15,959 nucleotides of DNA from Bdellovibrionales bacterium CG10_big_fil_rev_8_21_14_0_10_45_34 (GCA_002778785.1 PEZS01000012.1:1-15959); one strand, 5' to 3'; shown: positions 5,450 to 13,373, counted from the stretch's first letter. Numbers and translations: made by a program. Notes: generated by a model from the sequence alone, not told the origin.

Positions 5450-8131
5450 TTAGTCTTTAAACTCTCTAAAGTTCTCTACCATTTGTTTGAAGTTTTTCAT
5501 CTCGTACTTTTCAAACGATTCTTGATCGACAAAAACGAAGTCGTATTTTATTTTCTTTTGGACGCGATTTATATCTTCGCACCATTGCTTTAATCGGAAC
5601 ATTTTTAAAGGAACGTCCAAATCCTCTAAGCCCTTTGTTTCGACAATGTAAACCTCGTTATTAGCGACTTTTACGAAAAAGTCCGGGTAATAATTAGAAA
5701 TGTCGCCATCCGCATTCACATAGTCGATTTTGAAGTGAACCGCCAAATAGTTCTTCGAGTAAGAAATCACATCTTCGCATTCCTCAAGAAAGGTCGAAAA
5801 CTCAAGCTCTAGGTGACTATCACCGATGACCTTATTAAAAACGCTTTTCTTGGGAACTATAAACCCTTGTTCCTTAGCGATAAATGGACGGGTATTTCGT
5901 AACTTAATGTAGTCACGAATTTCTGCATCACCCTTATCCTGAACAGTAAGATCATTGATTTTCTTTTTAAAAGTTTCAATGATGGTTCGCGTAGCTTCAA
6001 CTTCCGAAAGATTTCTAACAGTATTCGGCGTGTCTAATTCAATTTCCTTGCCAAAAAGTTGGCTCGATATGAACTCTTTAACTTTTCCATAAAGGATGGC
6101 GTATCCGCTGACTAAACGTAGATCTTTCATTATTGAATGCGTAAAATAGCCGGCAACGCTGTTAAAATCGATTAAGCCAGACGCATCAAGAACCGTTGTA
6201 TGGGTAATATTCCCGGTTGTGATATCTTTAAAAACAATCTCCCTCTGCTCTTCGTCCGAAAAGTCCTGATATCCGACCGGCTTGTGTCCGAACTTCGACA
6301 CATCAAGATTATTTAGATTTTTATATTCTCGATAAATCCGTGGCGTCATAATTGGAATTTCAATATCTAATGCTTCTAAATCTTTCTTTTTATTTTCGCT
6401 ATCAATCTCAACGACCAATGGTGTTCGTGACTGCGAACCGCTTCCCATTGGACCGCGCTCAAGCTCCACGCCCTCTTGCTGAATGGACTCAACAAAATCC
6501 ATGAATGCTGGCGTTCCAACAATGCTTACAAATTCTTGGATATTTCCGGGATACATTTTACGAAGACCACGCCCCAAGGCTTGCTCTGGCAAAATGTTAT
6601 TTTGTGCCGTAAACGCTCTTAAACCCACAATTGTGGTCACATTTCGAACGTCCCAGCCTTCACGTAAAACCATCACAGAAATGATAGCTTTGTAGTGGCT
6701 ATCGTTGCTGTCGATAGTATTGGCTTGCTCACGCAACTTATCTAGCTCTTCTTTATTTTTTCCAGAGCTTGCTTCAGAGATTTCACCATTGTTTTTGGTG
6801 TGAATAACTAGAACTGCACCCTTAAGGTCGGCGTATGTATTTTCTAAATAGTCTGCCAGATCATCGCAGTTCTTTGTATCATCCGTCATGATGAAAAGGA
6901 TGGCTTTTTTGTCGAGTTTTAAATGCTCTTCATAAGCTTTGCGCCACTCAATAACTCCGAGATTGATGTAGTCCGAATACTTCTCTGTAAATTTAGAACT
7001 TTTCTTTTCAGTGAGCTTGGCACGGCTTGGACCATCTGGAACAAGGGGATGCTTTACTACGTTCTGCTTAATTGCTTCTACTAACGGGTAGTCAGATATT
7101 GTCTGAACAAAAATTGCTCCATTAGCGTGCTTTGGCGTCGCGGTAACATCGAGCTGTAATGAAAGCGCAGTTCCTTTTTGTTGCAGACGATTGTGAATAT
7201 CTTGGATAGATTTAAACCAAGCGTTCTGTGGATCATGAACGTGATGAGCCTCATCATTGATAACCATTAGCTCTTCGATATCTCTGACTATTTTACTCAG
7301 ATCAACTTTAGAGTCGTTCGTCGCCCCAGTCGGCTTTGTTCCCAAGAAATAGTCCATTGAGTCTTCATCCTCAGCGGAAGCTGGGATATCATTGCCCGAG
7401 TAAACTCGGTGAATATTCGTAAGAAAGATGTTTCCGATGGGATTTGTGATTCGCACATCATCTTGTATGTGTAGATCTAACTGAAAATCAGATTTCCACT
7501 CACGCCCATCAAAGCCATCATAAGGTAGTACGGGATCGTCTTTTAAGAAAATGCGAAGCCCTTTGAAGTCTTTATAAATACGATCAAGGACAATAATGTT
7601 AGGCGCAATCACCAAAAAATTTCGAGCCATAGGCGACGTCTCTTCATAAAGTTTATGAAAAAAGCTCCATGCCAATGCGAGACTAATAACTTTAGTTTTT
7701 CCTGCGCCAGTTGCCATTTTAACAACAAACCGCTTCCACGTTTCGTCGAACATATTTGCAGACACAGCGCCCGAGCTGTCGAATCTTATAAGATCGTATT
7801 TGTCCTTAACCTTCATCACATCCACCAAATAGACAATCGTCTCTAAGGCTTCACGTTGGGAAAAGAAGTATTGAAACTCAGATGATGAGTCACTTTTTTG
7901 AATAAGATGAGGTGTTTTAAACCACCAATTTAATAAGCTCTTGCTAGTCTGGGTTGCGCCTTCGTATCCGCTATCTCTGAACTGCTTAACTTTCTTCCGA
8001 AGCTCCGGGACGAGCGGTGGCATAAGCTTGTCTGCACTTGTACTTCGTAAGGTTTCATCCGCAGGAAACCATCGAATTGAAGGATCGAGAATGGCGTGTG
8101 GTGATTCTGGAAAGTTGGGATGCAAAGCCAT
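5450..8131 (-). CDS. res: Type III restriction enzyme Res subunit (helicase-nuclease)
   Basis: The 893-aa protein is an ATP-dependent translocase that, with Mod, cleaves unmodified DNA in type III systems. Visible motifs are Walker A KMATGAGKT (138-146), DEAH box INDEAHH (Asp293-His296), motif III DVTATPKH (Thr330-Thr332), motif V VLREGWDV (488-495) and motif VI QALGRGLRKM (517-526) with Arg521 and Arg524. The C-terminal PD-(D/E)XK nuclease is seen as YYPDFFVKV (Asp817) and IVETKGL with Glu831 and Lys833. All key residues are present and the length is normal, so it is predicted to be active. The junction with mod is TAATG (1-nt overlap), with AAGGA upstream, giving coupled translation. Confidence 0.96.
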   Translation of the reverse strand: MALHPNFPESPHAILDPSIRWFPADETLRSTSADKLMPPLVPELRKKVKQFRDSGYEGATQTSKSLLNWWFKTPHLIQKSDSSSEFQYFFSQREALETIVYLVDVMKVKDKYDLIRFDSSGAVSANMFDETWKRFVVKMATGAGKTKVISLALAWSFFHKLYEETSPMARNFLVIAPNIIVLDRIYKDFKGLRIFLKDDPVLPYDGFDGREWKSDFQLDLHIQDDVRITNPIGNIFLTNIHRVYSGNDIPASAEDEDSMDYFLGTKPTGATNDSKVDLSKIVRDIEELMVINDEAHHVHDPQNAWFKSIQDIHNRLQQKGTALSLQLDVTATPKHANGAIFVQTISDYPLVEAIKQNVVKHPLVPDGPSRAKLTEKKSSKFTEKYSDYINLGVIEWRKAYEEHLKLDKKAILFIMTDDTKNCDDLADYLENTYADLKGAVLVIHTKNNGEISEASSGKNKEELDKLREQANTIDSNDSHYKAIISVMVLREGWDVRNVTTIVGLRAFTAQNNILPEQALGRGLRKMYPGNIQEFVSIVGTPAFMDFVESIQQEGVELERGPMGSGSQSRTPLVVEIDSENKKKDLEALDIEIPIMTPRIYREYKNLNNLDVSKFGHKPVGYQDFSDEEQREIVFKDITTGNITHTTVLDASGLIDFNSVAGYFTHSIMKDLRLVSGYAILYGKVKEFISSQLFGKEIELDTPNTVRNLSEVEATRTIIETFKKKINDLTVQDKGDAEIRDYIKLRNTRPFIAKEQGFIVPKKSVFNKVIGDSHLELEFSTFLEECEDVISYSKNYLAVHFKIDYVNADGDISNYYPDFFVKVANNEVYIVETKGLEDLDVPLKMFRLKQWCEDINRVQKKIKYDFVFVDQESFEKYEMKNFKQMVENFREFKD

Positions 8132-10245
8132 TATTTTTTATCCTTTCCAATCAGTTCAATGACCGTCATCGTGTCGTTGCCGAAAATATCGACGACCTTA
8201 ATTGCGACCTTTTGGGTTTTCGACTCAAACTCATAGAATGGACTCATCAGCTCCAGTGAGCGGTCCTTTTTAGTTCGGAAAGACTGCCATTCATTCTCGA
8301 ATATATAGTCACCAGTCCAAATATCTTCGAAATCGCCAGTGGTTTCATTCTTGGTTCGAATAGTTTCTTTTTTACTTCCATAGTTGAAGTCTACTGACCA
8401 ATAGTCTACCCAGTCGCTCCATTTCTCCGTCAGTCGCTCCCGCGTTATTTTCCCTTTTGCATCTTTAACTATTTTGACGATCTGACCTTGTTCGATCACC
8501 ACCTTGCTGGCTTTATTTTTCAAGTGTTCTGCAATATCGTTCGTTGCATCTTGGCTATAGAATACAGAAAAATCTTTTAACTCAATTGCAACACTATCTT
8601 TTTTCTTGTGTGCTTTCGCTTCAATGTAGGCAACATCATGGAATGAAACTTGATTTCTCTCCACCGCGCGTTTGTCAAATACGTCGGCAGGAATATATTT
8701 CGGGGCAATATCGATGCCCTTGCGTTTTGCTTCTTCCAGCGAGTCAGGAAAAAGCCCCATCTCAAATTCAAAACCAAGAATGTCAATTTTAGTAATTTTC
8801 TTTTGTCGACACTCGGAGATTATTTCCTCAACAAAAAGACGTGAAACGGGCATATTTACGGGTCCGATTGCTACCAGGCGACCGTTCTTTTTTCCTTGGA
8901 AAATCTTGAATCCTGTTGTTCCTTCCGCTTTGTAGGCTTTAAGGATAAGGTCTATAAAAGCCTGTTCCTTTTCCACTTGTTGCTTAGCTTTTTGCTCTTC
9001 GCGCAGGTCAGGGTTTAAGCCCACATACATTTGCCGTTCATACTTACCAAGGTTCAGAATTTCAAAAGCTCGATAATCCTCACCACTATTTTTTAACTCG
9101 CGTTGGACTCCAATCATGCGCTTACGAGTCGTATGAATAGCAAATTTACCCAAATCGGCGGCTATCCACTTACGCTTTAATCGCTCCGCAACAATCGCCG
9201 TAGTACCTGATCCGCAAAAGAAATCAGCAACGAGGTCGCCTTCATTAGTGGTCGCATTAATGATTCGTTCTACTAGCGCTTCAGGCTTTTGTGTCGGATA
9301 TCCCAATCGCTCATTTGCCATAGGGTTTATGACTGGGATTTCCCAAACATCACTAGCTTCCTTGTCTGAGCTTTCAACGTAAAGATAGTTGCCATCTTTA
9401 TCCTTTTGCCACTCATTTTTCCCAAGCTCTTTGTTCCACTTTCTTAAAGGTTGCTTTCTAACCTCTTTAACCGGAATTCGAATTGGATTGTAGGTTATGT
9501 CTTTCGATCGTCCATACCAATAAATTGTGTTGTGAAATGAGTCGAAAGTCTGTGAGTTTGCCCCGTACTTATTTGTATAGTACCAGATGATTTCGTTATG
9601 AAAATTGTCACGACCAAATACCTCAGCAAGGACCAAATCCATAACTGAGCTAACTCTCCAGTCACAGTGGACAAAAATACTTCCATCCGGGGAAAGTAGA
9701 TCTCGCATTAATCGCAATCGCTCGTGCATCATAGCGACGAAAGAATCTACACCTTTGCCCCATGTGTCGCGGTATGCGATCTCTTCGAGAATACTCGGTT
9801 TCTTCGTCAGCTTTTCATCGCCGATTTCAATATCCATTGAAAAATCGGCACCAACATCAAAAGGAGGATCAATATAGATGAGTTTTAGTCCTCCCTGTTT
9901 CTCGATTTCATCACGGAGTGGTCCATTTTTAAGCGACGAAAGAATGAGTTTGTTGTCACCCCAAATTAACTTATTAGTCCAACCCCGAAGCTGGCGCCCG
10001 CGAGAATCAATATCAAAAAGACTCTGCTGAAGCTTGGTGTCAACTTCCTCGCGTGGTTCATCAACCTGCTCGATAGTTTGAAATGGCAAAACAATATTGC
10101 ATACGTCATTAGATTTTCCGTTCCAGACAAGTTCAACTTCGCGCTTATCTTCAAAAAGTAAAAATCTATACTTATCTGGAAGTGGTTTTCCCGCTTCGAT
10201 AAAGCGAGCGACTTCTTGTTGTTCAATCTCAGTTAGTTTTGCCAT
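8131..10245 (-). CDS. mod: Type III DNA methyltransferase Mod subunit
   Basis: The 704-aa protein is predicted to methylate adenine in an asymmetric site, provide specificity to Res and protect host DNA. The catalytic DPPF is at Asp126-Phe129 (KLIYIDPPFDVG), and the S-adenosylmethionine loop DFFCGSGTTA is at 341-350. Motif IV before motif I is the beta-class order shared by type III Mod proteins, with the target-recognition region expected between them (about 200-310). YPTQKPEALVERII (316-329) is the usual segment before motif I. The C-terminal half, to about residue 700, is lysine-rich and less familiar. The ATG overlaps the HTH gene by 13 bp, with AGGG at suitable spacing. I see no simple-sequence tract suggesting phase variation. 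The recognition site cannot be read from sequence alone. Confidence 0.95.
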   Translation of the reverse strand: MAKLTEIEQQEVARFIEAGKPLPDKYRFLLFEDKREVELVWNGKSNDVCNIVLPFQTIEQVDEPREEVDTKLQQSLFDIDSRGRQLRGWTNKLIWGDNKLILSSLKNGPLRDEIEKQGGLKLIYIDPPFDVGADFSMDIEIGDEKLTKKPSILEEIAYRDTWGKGVDSFVAMMHERLRLMRDLLSPDGSIFVHCDWRVSSVMDLVLAEVFGRDNFHNEIIWYYTNKYGANSQTFDSFHNTIYWYGRSKDITYNPIRIPVKEVRKQPLRKWNKELGKNEWQKDKDGNYLYVESSDKEASDVWEIPVINPMANERLGYPTQKPEALVERIINATTNEGDLVADFFCGSGTTAIVAERLKRKWIAADLGKFAIHTTRKRMIGVQRELKNSGEDYRAFEILNLGKYERQMYVGLNPDLREEQKAKQQVEKEQAFIDLILKAYKAEGTTGFKIFQGKKNGRLVAIGPVNMPVSRLFVEEIISECRQKKITKIDILGFEFEMGLFPDSLEEAKRKGIDIAPKYIPADVFDKRAVERNQVSFHDVAYIEAKAHKKKDSVAIELKDFSVFYSQDATNDIAEHLKNKASKVVIEQGQIVKIVKDAKGKITRERLTEKWSDWVDYWSVDFNYGSKKETIRTKNETTGDFEDIWTGDYIFENEWQSFRTKKDRSLELMSPFYEFESKTQKVAIKVVDIFGNDTMTVIELIGKDKK

Positions 10246-10454
10246 ACAGTCCCTTGCTTATCGTCTTCGATTTTTGAAATTGCACCGCCATCCATGACCC
10301 ACTGATCGACTTCGCGAGCTTTGAATTTCCAAAGTCGCCCCACGCGATGAGCCGGAATTTTCTTTTTTTCTAGCCAGCGATAAACAGTCTCTTTGGATAC
10401 TCCCAAGTGAGCACCAATTTCTTCGACCGATAGCCAACGCTCCGATTCACCCAC
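10233..10454 (-). CDS. Excisionase-like HTH protein, first gene of the restriction operon
   Basis: The 73-aa protein is almost entirely one DNA-binding domain of the HTH_17/excisionase (MerR-like) type: WLSVEEIGAHLGVSKETVYR (7-26), then WLEKKKIPAHRVGRLWKFK, followed by REVDQWV. The start is GTG at 10454, preceded by a perfect GGAGGA 6 nt upstream (10461-10466). It overlaps mod by 13 bp, so their translation is coupled. I infer a regulator of its own operon, analogous in role to the controller proteins of some restriction systems. A role in recombination, as for true excisionases, is possible but no integrase is present. Confidence 0.85.
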   Translation of the reverse strand: MGESERWLSVEEIGAHLGVSKETVYRWLEKKKIPAHRVGRLWKFKAREVDQWVMDGGAISKIEDDKQGTVWQN

Positions 10455-10494
10455 GGCAATTCCTCCAAAACTATCTTGTGCAGTTTACGATAAA

Positions 10495-10523
10495 ATTAAA
10501 TCAACCGTGGTTCTCTTTGACAA
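10495..10523 (-). promoter_or_regulatory. Promoter of the type III restriction operon
   Basis: Read on the minus strand: TTGTCA (10523-10518), a 17-bp spacer, then TTTAAT (10500-10495). Each box matches five of six consensus bases. The predicted start near 10488 gives a leader of about 34 nt to the GTG at 10454 and a transcript covering all seven genes. Confidence 0.65.
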
Positions 10524-10596
10524 GCTAATACAATGAAAGCCTACGAAGAGACTTCCTTTGGCAATGAACTGTTACTGCCTGCGTTATGCGGTTTGA

Positions 10597-10610
10597 TGCC
10601 TAATTAGGCA
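10597..10610. repeat. 14-bp perfect palindrome
   Basis: TGCCTAATTAGGCA is fully self-complementary. It overlaps the stop codon of the doubtful minus-strand ORF ending at 10600 and lies about 75 bp upstream of the restriction operon -35. It could be an operator for the HTH protein. No function is proven. Confidence 0.5.
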
Positions 10611-10803
10611 GGTCGTCCCAATCCTTTTTATTTACAAATCCGGCTTGATTCTTGTCTCCCGTTTTAAGCCACGCAGGAGCACCAAACCGGAGCACTTCCA
10701 ACTTTTTACCGGACGTGGCGACTAGAGCCCGGCATCCTAATTTCGTGCGCAGGAGAGGAGCCATAGAGAAGCACCACGAGAACAGGTCCAAGTATTCAGG
10801 CAA
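10600..10803 (-). CDS. Doubtful small or 5'-truncated ORF
   Basis: The frame encodes 67 aa from a TTG at 10803, with an AGG nearby. It stays open upstream to about 10863 without a better start, which suggests a gene that lost its 5' end. The C-terminal half (KKLEVLRFGAPAWLKTGDKN, then GFVNKKDWDDLP) has protein-like composition. I recognise no family. Because it lies across the likely promoter region of the XRE operon it may equally be a chance frame. Confidence 0.3.
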   Translation of the reverse strand: MPEYLDLFSWCFSMAPLLRTKLGCRALVATSGKKLEVLRFGAPAWLKTGDKNQAGFVNKKDWDDLPN

Positions 10804-10829
10804 TTCAGCCTCAAGACTCGGACAGATCG

Positions 10830-10843
10830 CCTGAGAGATCAGG
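10830..10843. promoter_or_regulatory. Candidate XRE operator
   Basis: CCTGA (10830-10834) and TCAGG (10839-10843) are reverse complements separated by GAGA, about 58 bp upstream of the XRE gene ATG. Short palindromes with such spacing are typical targets of XRE-type dimers. This is suggestive only. Confidence 0.3.
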
Positions 10844-10900
10844 TTTAACTGCGGGATCGGTCTTTAAATTCCGAAAAAACTCGTGAACAGGATTAATAGG

Positions 10901-11218
10901 ATGGAAGACACAAGCGACTTTGGAACGCGATTAGAGAGACTGTGCAAAGAGAAAGGTATCACTCCAAGTGAACTTGCTCGACGAACATCTTTGTCTCGAA
11001 AGTCGATATTCGAATGGGTGGGAAAATCAGGACGCATTCCTCGTCATCCGCTTCATTTAAAAAAGTTGTGCGAGTTTTTTAAGGTTTCACCGGCATGGCT
11101 GTTATGGGGAGAAGAAGAACAAGTCAGTACTATCGAGTCTCTGATTTCGAAAACTGATCTTCATGTTGGGATGTATGAAATCTCGATTAAGAAAATCGAT
11201 CCGAAGTCCAAAAAATGA
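10901..11218 (+). CDS. XRE-family transcriptional regulator
   Basis: The 105-aa protein has an HTH_3-type domain over about residues 6-70: FGTRLERLCKEKGITPSELA, then RRTSLSRKSIFEWV as recognition helix and LKKLCEFFKVSPAWLLWGE, a typical XRE ending. A short tail with a beta-like HVGMYEISIKKID may dimerise. I chose ATG 10901, which has AGGA 8 nt upstream, over the in-frame GTG at 10883, which has none. The stop is followed at once by the leader of a 62-aa gene, and three further genes in the same direction look co-transcribed. It probably represses this operon; the ligand or inducer is unknown. Confidence 0.85.
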   Translation: MEDTSDFGTRLERLCKEKGITPSELARRTSLSRKSIFEWVGKSGRIPRHPLHLKKLCEFFKVSPAWLLWGEEEQVSTIESLISKTDLHVGMYEISIKKIDPKSKK

Positions 11219-11232
11219 TGAGGGATACAAAT

Positions 11233-11421
11233 ATGGGTACAGTGGCACGTTATATTTTTAGTTCGTCTACAGATGCAGAGCAATGCATGGAGCAACTTTG
11301 GCGAAGGATGTCTGGTGGATTTTCCCGCGGAGGAAATGAGATCTACATTGAAGTTTCATGCAGTGATCTGCAATTGGCTTCGCAAATTTGCCGAGCCTGT
11401 GGCGGACGCTTAGGAGGATAA
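11233..11421 (+). CDS. Small alpha/beta protein of unknown function
   Basis: This is a 62-aa protein from ATG 11233, preceded by GAGGGA (11220-11225) at 7 nt. ATGs further upstream at 11215 and 11218 overlap the XRE stop and lack a ribosome binding site. The predicted order is strand (VARYIFSS), helix (AEQCMEQLWRRM), strand (NEIYIEVSCS), helix (LQLASQICRACGG), a compact ferredoxin-like pattern. Cys-Arg-Ala-Cys near the end could bind metal or be structural. I recognise no family. It is translationally linked to the lipoprotein gene 1 nt downstream. Confidence 0.65.
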   Translation: MGTVARYIFSSSTDAEQCMEQLWRRMSGGFSRGGNEIYIEVSCSDLQLASQICRACGGRLGG

Positions 11422-11422
11422 A

Positions 11423-12463
11423 ATGAATACATTTAAAAATTTGGTCGTCATAACTTCTTTAAGTATTGGTCTAAGCGCTTGCGGTGGCGGAGGAGGAAGC
11501 TCCACATCTTTGCCGTCCAACGGCGATTCCAATCCTGGCGGTGGAAGCGGAGGTGGCGGATCACCTAGCGGTGGCAACGGTACTGCTTCGTACTATGGCT
11601 TTAATAGTGCGAACAGTATTGTGTCGAATGCCTTACCACCATTCGTTGCTGGCGAGCAGTTTGTGGTGACTGGGGAAGTCGCATTCGTTGTTTCCGATCT
11701 GGACAATAGAACCGCTGATTACATGATCTACGAGCCGATCTGTCTTTCGGGGGTTTTAAGCTATGACTACAATGCAGTCTTAGTAAAAGGCGATCCAACG
11801 GCACCGTCTCGCGTACGCATCTCGGCAAGCTCAACGAGTACAACGATCACCGAGTACACTGAACTTCAGTCAGGCGCAGGGTATGTTGATAAAACTACGG
11901 AGACTAATACAGGCATCTGTAACAACGGCGAGTTTTATTCTTCTGTGAGCCAATGGATTGTATTCCAGAATGGAAGATCGATCTTGCTAAAAGATATGGA
12001 CAATAACATTTACTTTGGCTTTAGAAATCAGCTTGTTGATAAATCCTTGCTGTTGGCGAAGCAGTACAAAGCCTATCATCAACTTAATAACGGAGCTGTT
12101 GATGTCGCGAACAAGCTTACTACTTGGAGCTCAGCTTCAGCAAGCGTCGTGAACCTCGACGCTTCGTCTTCGCCATCAGATTCTTCGTTTGGCTTTAGCT
12201 CCCCAAACACGACAGCGAAAGGTTTCGCAAGCACTACACGAGGATCTCACTATACGATTCAAGGCAACTTCTCTAGAGTGTACGACAATCAAACTGCAAC
12301 TGTTCCAATGATTGGAGTGACTGCGACACTCTCGGGGAAGAATATTTCGATTCAGAATGCTGTTCACCACACCTGCGGATCTGGCGACGTTTATTCCCAT
12401 AATGGACAGAATGTTTGCGATTTCGTAGGATCTGGCGCCGTCAGCTTCTATTTCGAACAATAA
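11423..12463 (+). CDS. Glycine-linker lipoprotein
   Basis: The 346-aa exported lipoprotein has a signal peptide MNTFKNLVVITSLSIGLSAC whose lipobox Leu-Ser-Ala-Cys20 is followed by a Gly5 run and a Gly/Ser/Asn/Pro-rich linker to about residue 55. The rest is a Ser/Thr-rich, beta-type domain ending in FVGSGAVSFYFEQ, which looks like an amphipathic terminal strand. Cysteines at about 107, 166, 319 and 333 may form disulfides. The start has a perfect AGGAGG (11412-11417). The CGGGGG lipoprotein style is common in Bdellovibrio. It is the exported component of the XRE-led operon. No catalytic motif was seen; a surface or outer-membrane role is inferred. Confidence 0.85.
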   Translation: MNTFKNLVVITSLSIGLSACGGGGGSSTSLPSNGDSNPGGGSGGGGSPSGGNGTASYYGFNSANSIVSNALPPFVAGEQFVVTGEVAFVVSDLDNRTADYMIYEPICLSGVLSYDYNAVLVKGDPTAPSRVRISASSTSTTITEYTELQSGAGYVDKTTETNTGICNNGEFYSSVSQWIVFQNGRSILLKDMDNNIYFGFRNQLVDKSLLLAKQYKAYHQLNNGAVDVANKLTTWSSASASVVNLDASSSPSDSSFGFSSPNTTAKGFASTTRGSHYTIQGNFSRVYDNQTATVPMIGVTATLSGKNISIQNAVHHTCGSGDVYSHNGQNVCDFVGSGAVSFYFEQ

Positions 12464-12480
12464 GGGAAGGAGGCGATTTT

Positions 12481-13074
12481 ATGTCGGCAACAATTTATAA
12501 AATCGTCTCTTCTGCTATTGCGACAATCGTAGTTGGTAGAGTTCTGTTTCTAGTGTCAAAACAAATTCTGCTACTTGCAAGGAAGCTAAATTCAGTCACG
12601 AAGCGCAGACTTCGTACTACTATCGAGATCTCGGAGGGTGAGAAAAACAAAAAATGGTTCGCCGAATACCAGTGTAAAGAAAAGGAAAAGCGAGATCTGG
12701 TCGAGCGTGAGCATTACCAATACAAAGGGACCTATGTAAACTTATCGACCATTCAAAGGGATCGCAAAACTCTATTTGAAAGCCGTTGGACGAATTGGAA
12801 GTTCAATAAAGATAACTGCGAACTGAATGCCCCTGGCGACTACCACTCCCAGTGTCTGAAGATGTTTGGCGAGATGTCTCACGCGAGAAAAGCTATCATC
12901 GCAAAAGACCCAACATTCTGGAACCAAGAGAAAGAACGCTTTTGGATTAAGATTTGCCATCCACAAATAAAAAATGTCGATATTCATGGTCAAAATCTTT
13001 TCGATACTAGGCAGAGAATTTTGGCGGAGGAGGAGTTTAATCAGGACGATGGCGATGATCGTTCATCAGCTTAG
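12481..13074 (+). CDS. Single-span membrane protein, hypothetical
   Basis: The 197-aa product starts at ATG 12481 with GGAAGGAGG just upstream; the frame is open earlier but overlaps the lipoprotein gene. One N-terminal membrane segment (YKIVSSAIATIVVGRVLFLV, about residues 6-25, extending through LLLARKL) anchors a basic, helical cytoplasmic domain of about 160 residues with KWFAEYQCKEKEKRD and a Trp-rich block (RWTNWKFNKDNCEL). The end is acidic. No family is recognised. It lies 17 bp after the lipoprotein gene and probably works with it at the envelope. Its last 38 bp overlap a convergent gene. Confidence 0.72.
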   Translation: MSATIYKIVSSAIATIVVGRVLFLVSKQILLLARKLNSVTKRRLRTTIEISEGEKNKKWFAEYQCKEKEKRDLVEREHYQYKGTYVNLSTIQRDRKTLFESRWTNWKFNKDNCELNAPGDYHSQCLKMFGEMSHARKAIIAKDPTFWNQEKERFWIKICHPQIKNVDIHGQNLFDTRQRILAEEEFNQDDGDDRSSA

Positions 13075-13372
13075 CCTTTTTCTCAGCATCTTTGATACGC
13101 TTCCTCATTCGATAAGCCTCGTACTTTTCTTTTAAGTCCTGATTCTGATATTGAGCCAATAGAAAAAACCAAGAAACGACTAGGTATGAGAAGCCAAATC
13201 CGTAAAAATTGAACCAGATCTCTGCGGTTCCAACAAACCCGACCCATTCTGCCAGTGGCTTTACAAAAACAATGAACAAGGCTGATAGCCATATTCTAAC
13301 AAAGCCTTCATAAACGAATTCGTAGCCCTTCTGCTTCACTCTGCGATCTAAATGGGAGAATGATTGGACCAT
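13037..13372 (-). CDS. Two-span membrane protein, hypothetical
   Basis: The 111-aa protein has two hydrophobic helices: FVRIWLSALFIVFVKPLAEW (about 24-43) and a second over about residues 52-75 (FGFSYLVVSWFFLLA). The C-terminal tail is basic and charged (RMRKRIKDAEKKAKLM). Positive tails suggest both termini are cytoplasmic. The stop lies inside the end of the convergent membrane-protein gene (38-bp overlap) and the start is 26 bp from a divergent gene. No clear ribosome binding site precedes ATG 13372. Function unknown. Confidence 0.6.
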   Translation of the reverse strand: MVQSFSHLDRRVKQKGYEFVYEGFVRIWLSALFIVFVKPLAEWVGFVGTAEIWFNFYGFGFSYLVVSWFFLLAQYQNQDLKEKYEAYRMRKRIKDAEKKAKLMNDHRHRPD

Positions 13373-13373
13373 T

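Larger units (their letters stand above)
10524..10900. other. Divergent intergenic region
   Basis: This region lies between the restriction operon promoter and the XRE regulator. It holds a perfect 14-bp palindrome TGCCTAATTAGGCA (10597-10610), a doubtful minus-strand ORF (10600-10803) and a small palindrome CCTGA-GAGA-TCAGG (10830-10843) that may be an XRE operator. A 24-codon plus-strand frame at 10533 looks spurious. Confidence 0.45.

Noticed and set aside
3032-9877. Many plus-strand frames of 60-90 codons across the restriction operon
   Set aside because: All lie antisense to genes with clear motifs and lack ribosome binding sites and domains.
8131-10245. Phase variation of mod
   Set aside because: Type III mod genes are often switched by simple repeats, but I see no long homopolymer or tandem short repeat in the coding sequence or leader.
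10517-10607. Plus-strand TTGACA (10517-10522) and a 24-codon ORF starting at 10533
   Set aside because: No -10 box at proper spacing (CCTACG instead) and no ribosome binding site. The TTGACA is the complement of the minus-strand -35 region.
10561-10610. Integron attC-like site around GCGTTATGC and GCCTAATTAGGC
   Set aside because: The core sites do not match RYYYAAC/GTTRRRY in the required order and spacing, and there is no integrase.
12415-12480. Upstream extension of the membrane-protein gene into the lipoprotein gene
   Set aside because: ATG 12481 has a strong GGAAGGAGG directly upstream and begins immediately before the membrane segment. The extension overlaps another gene.
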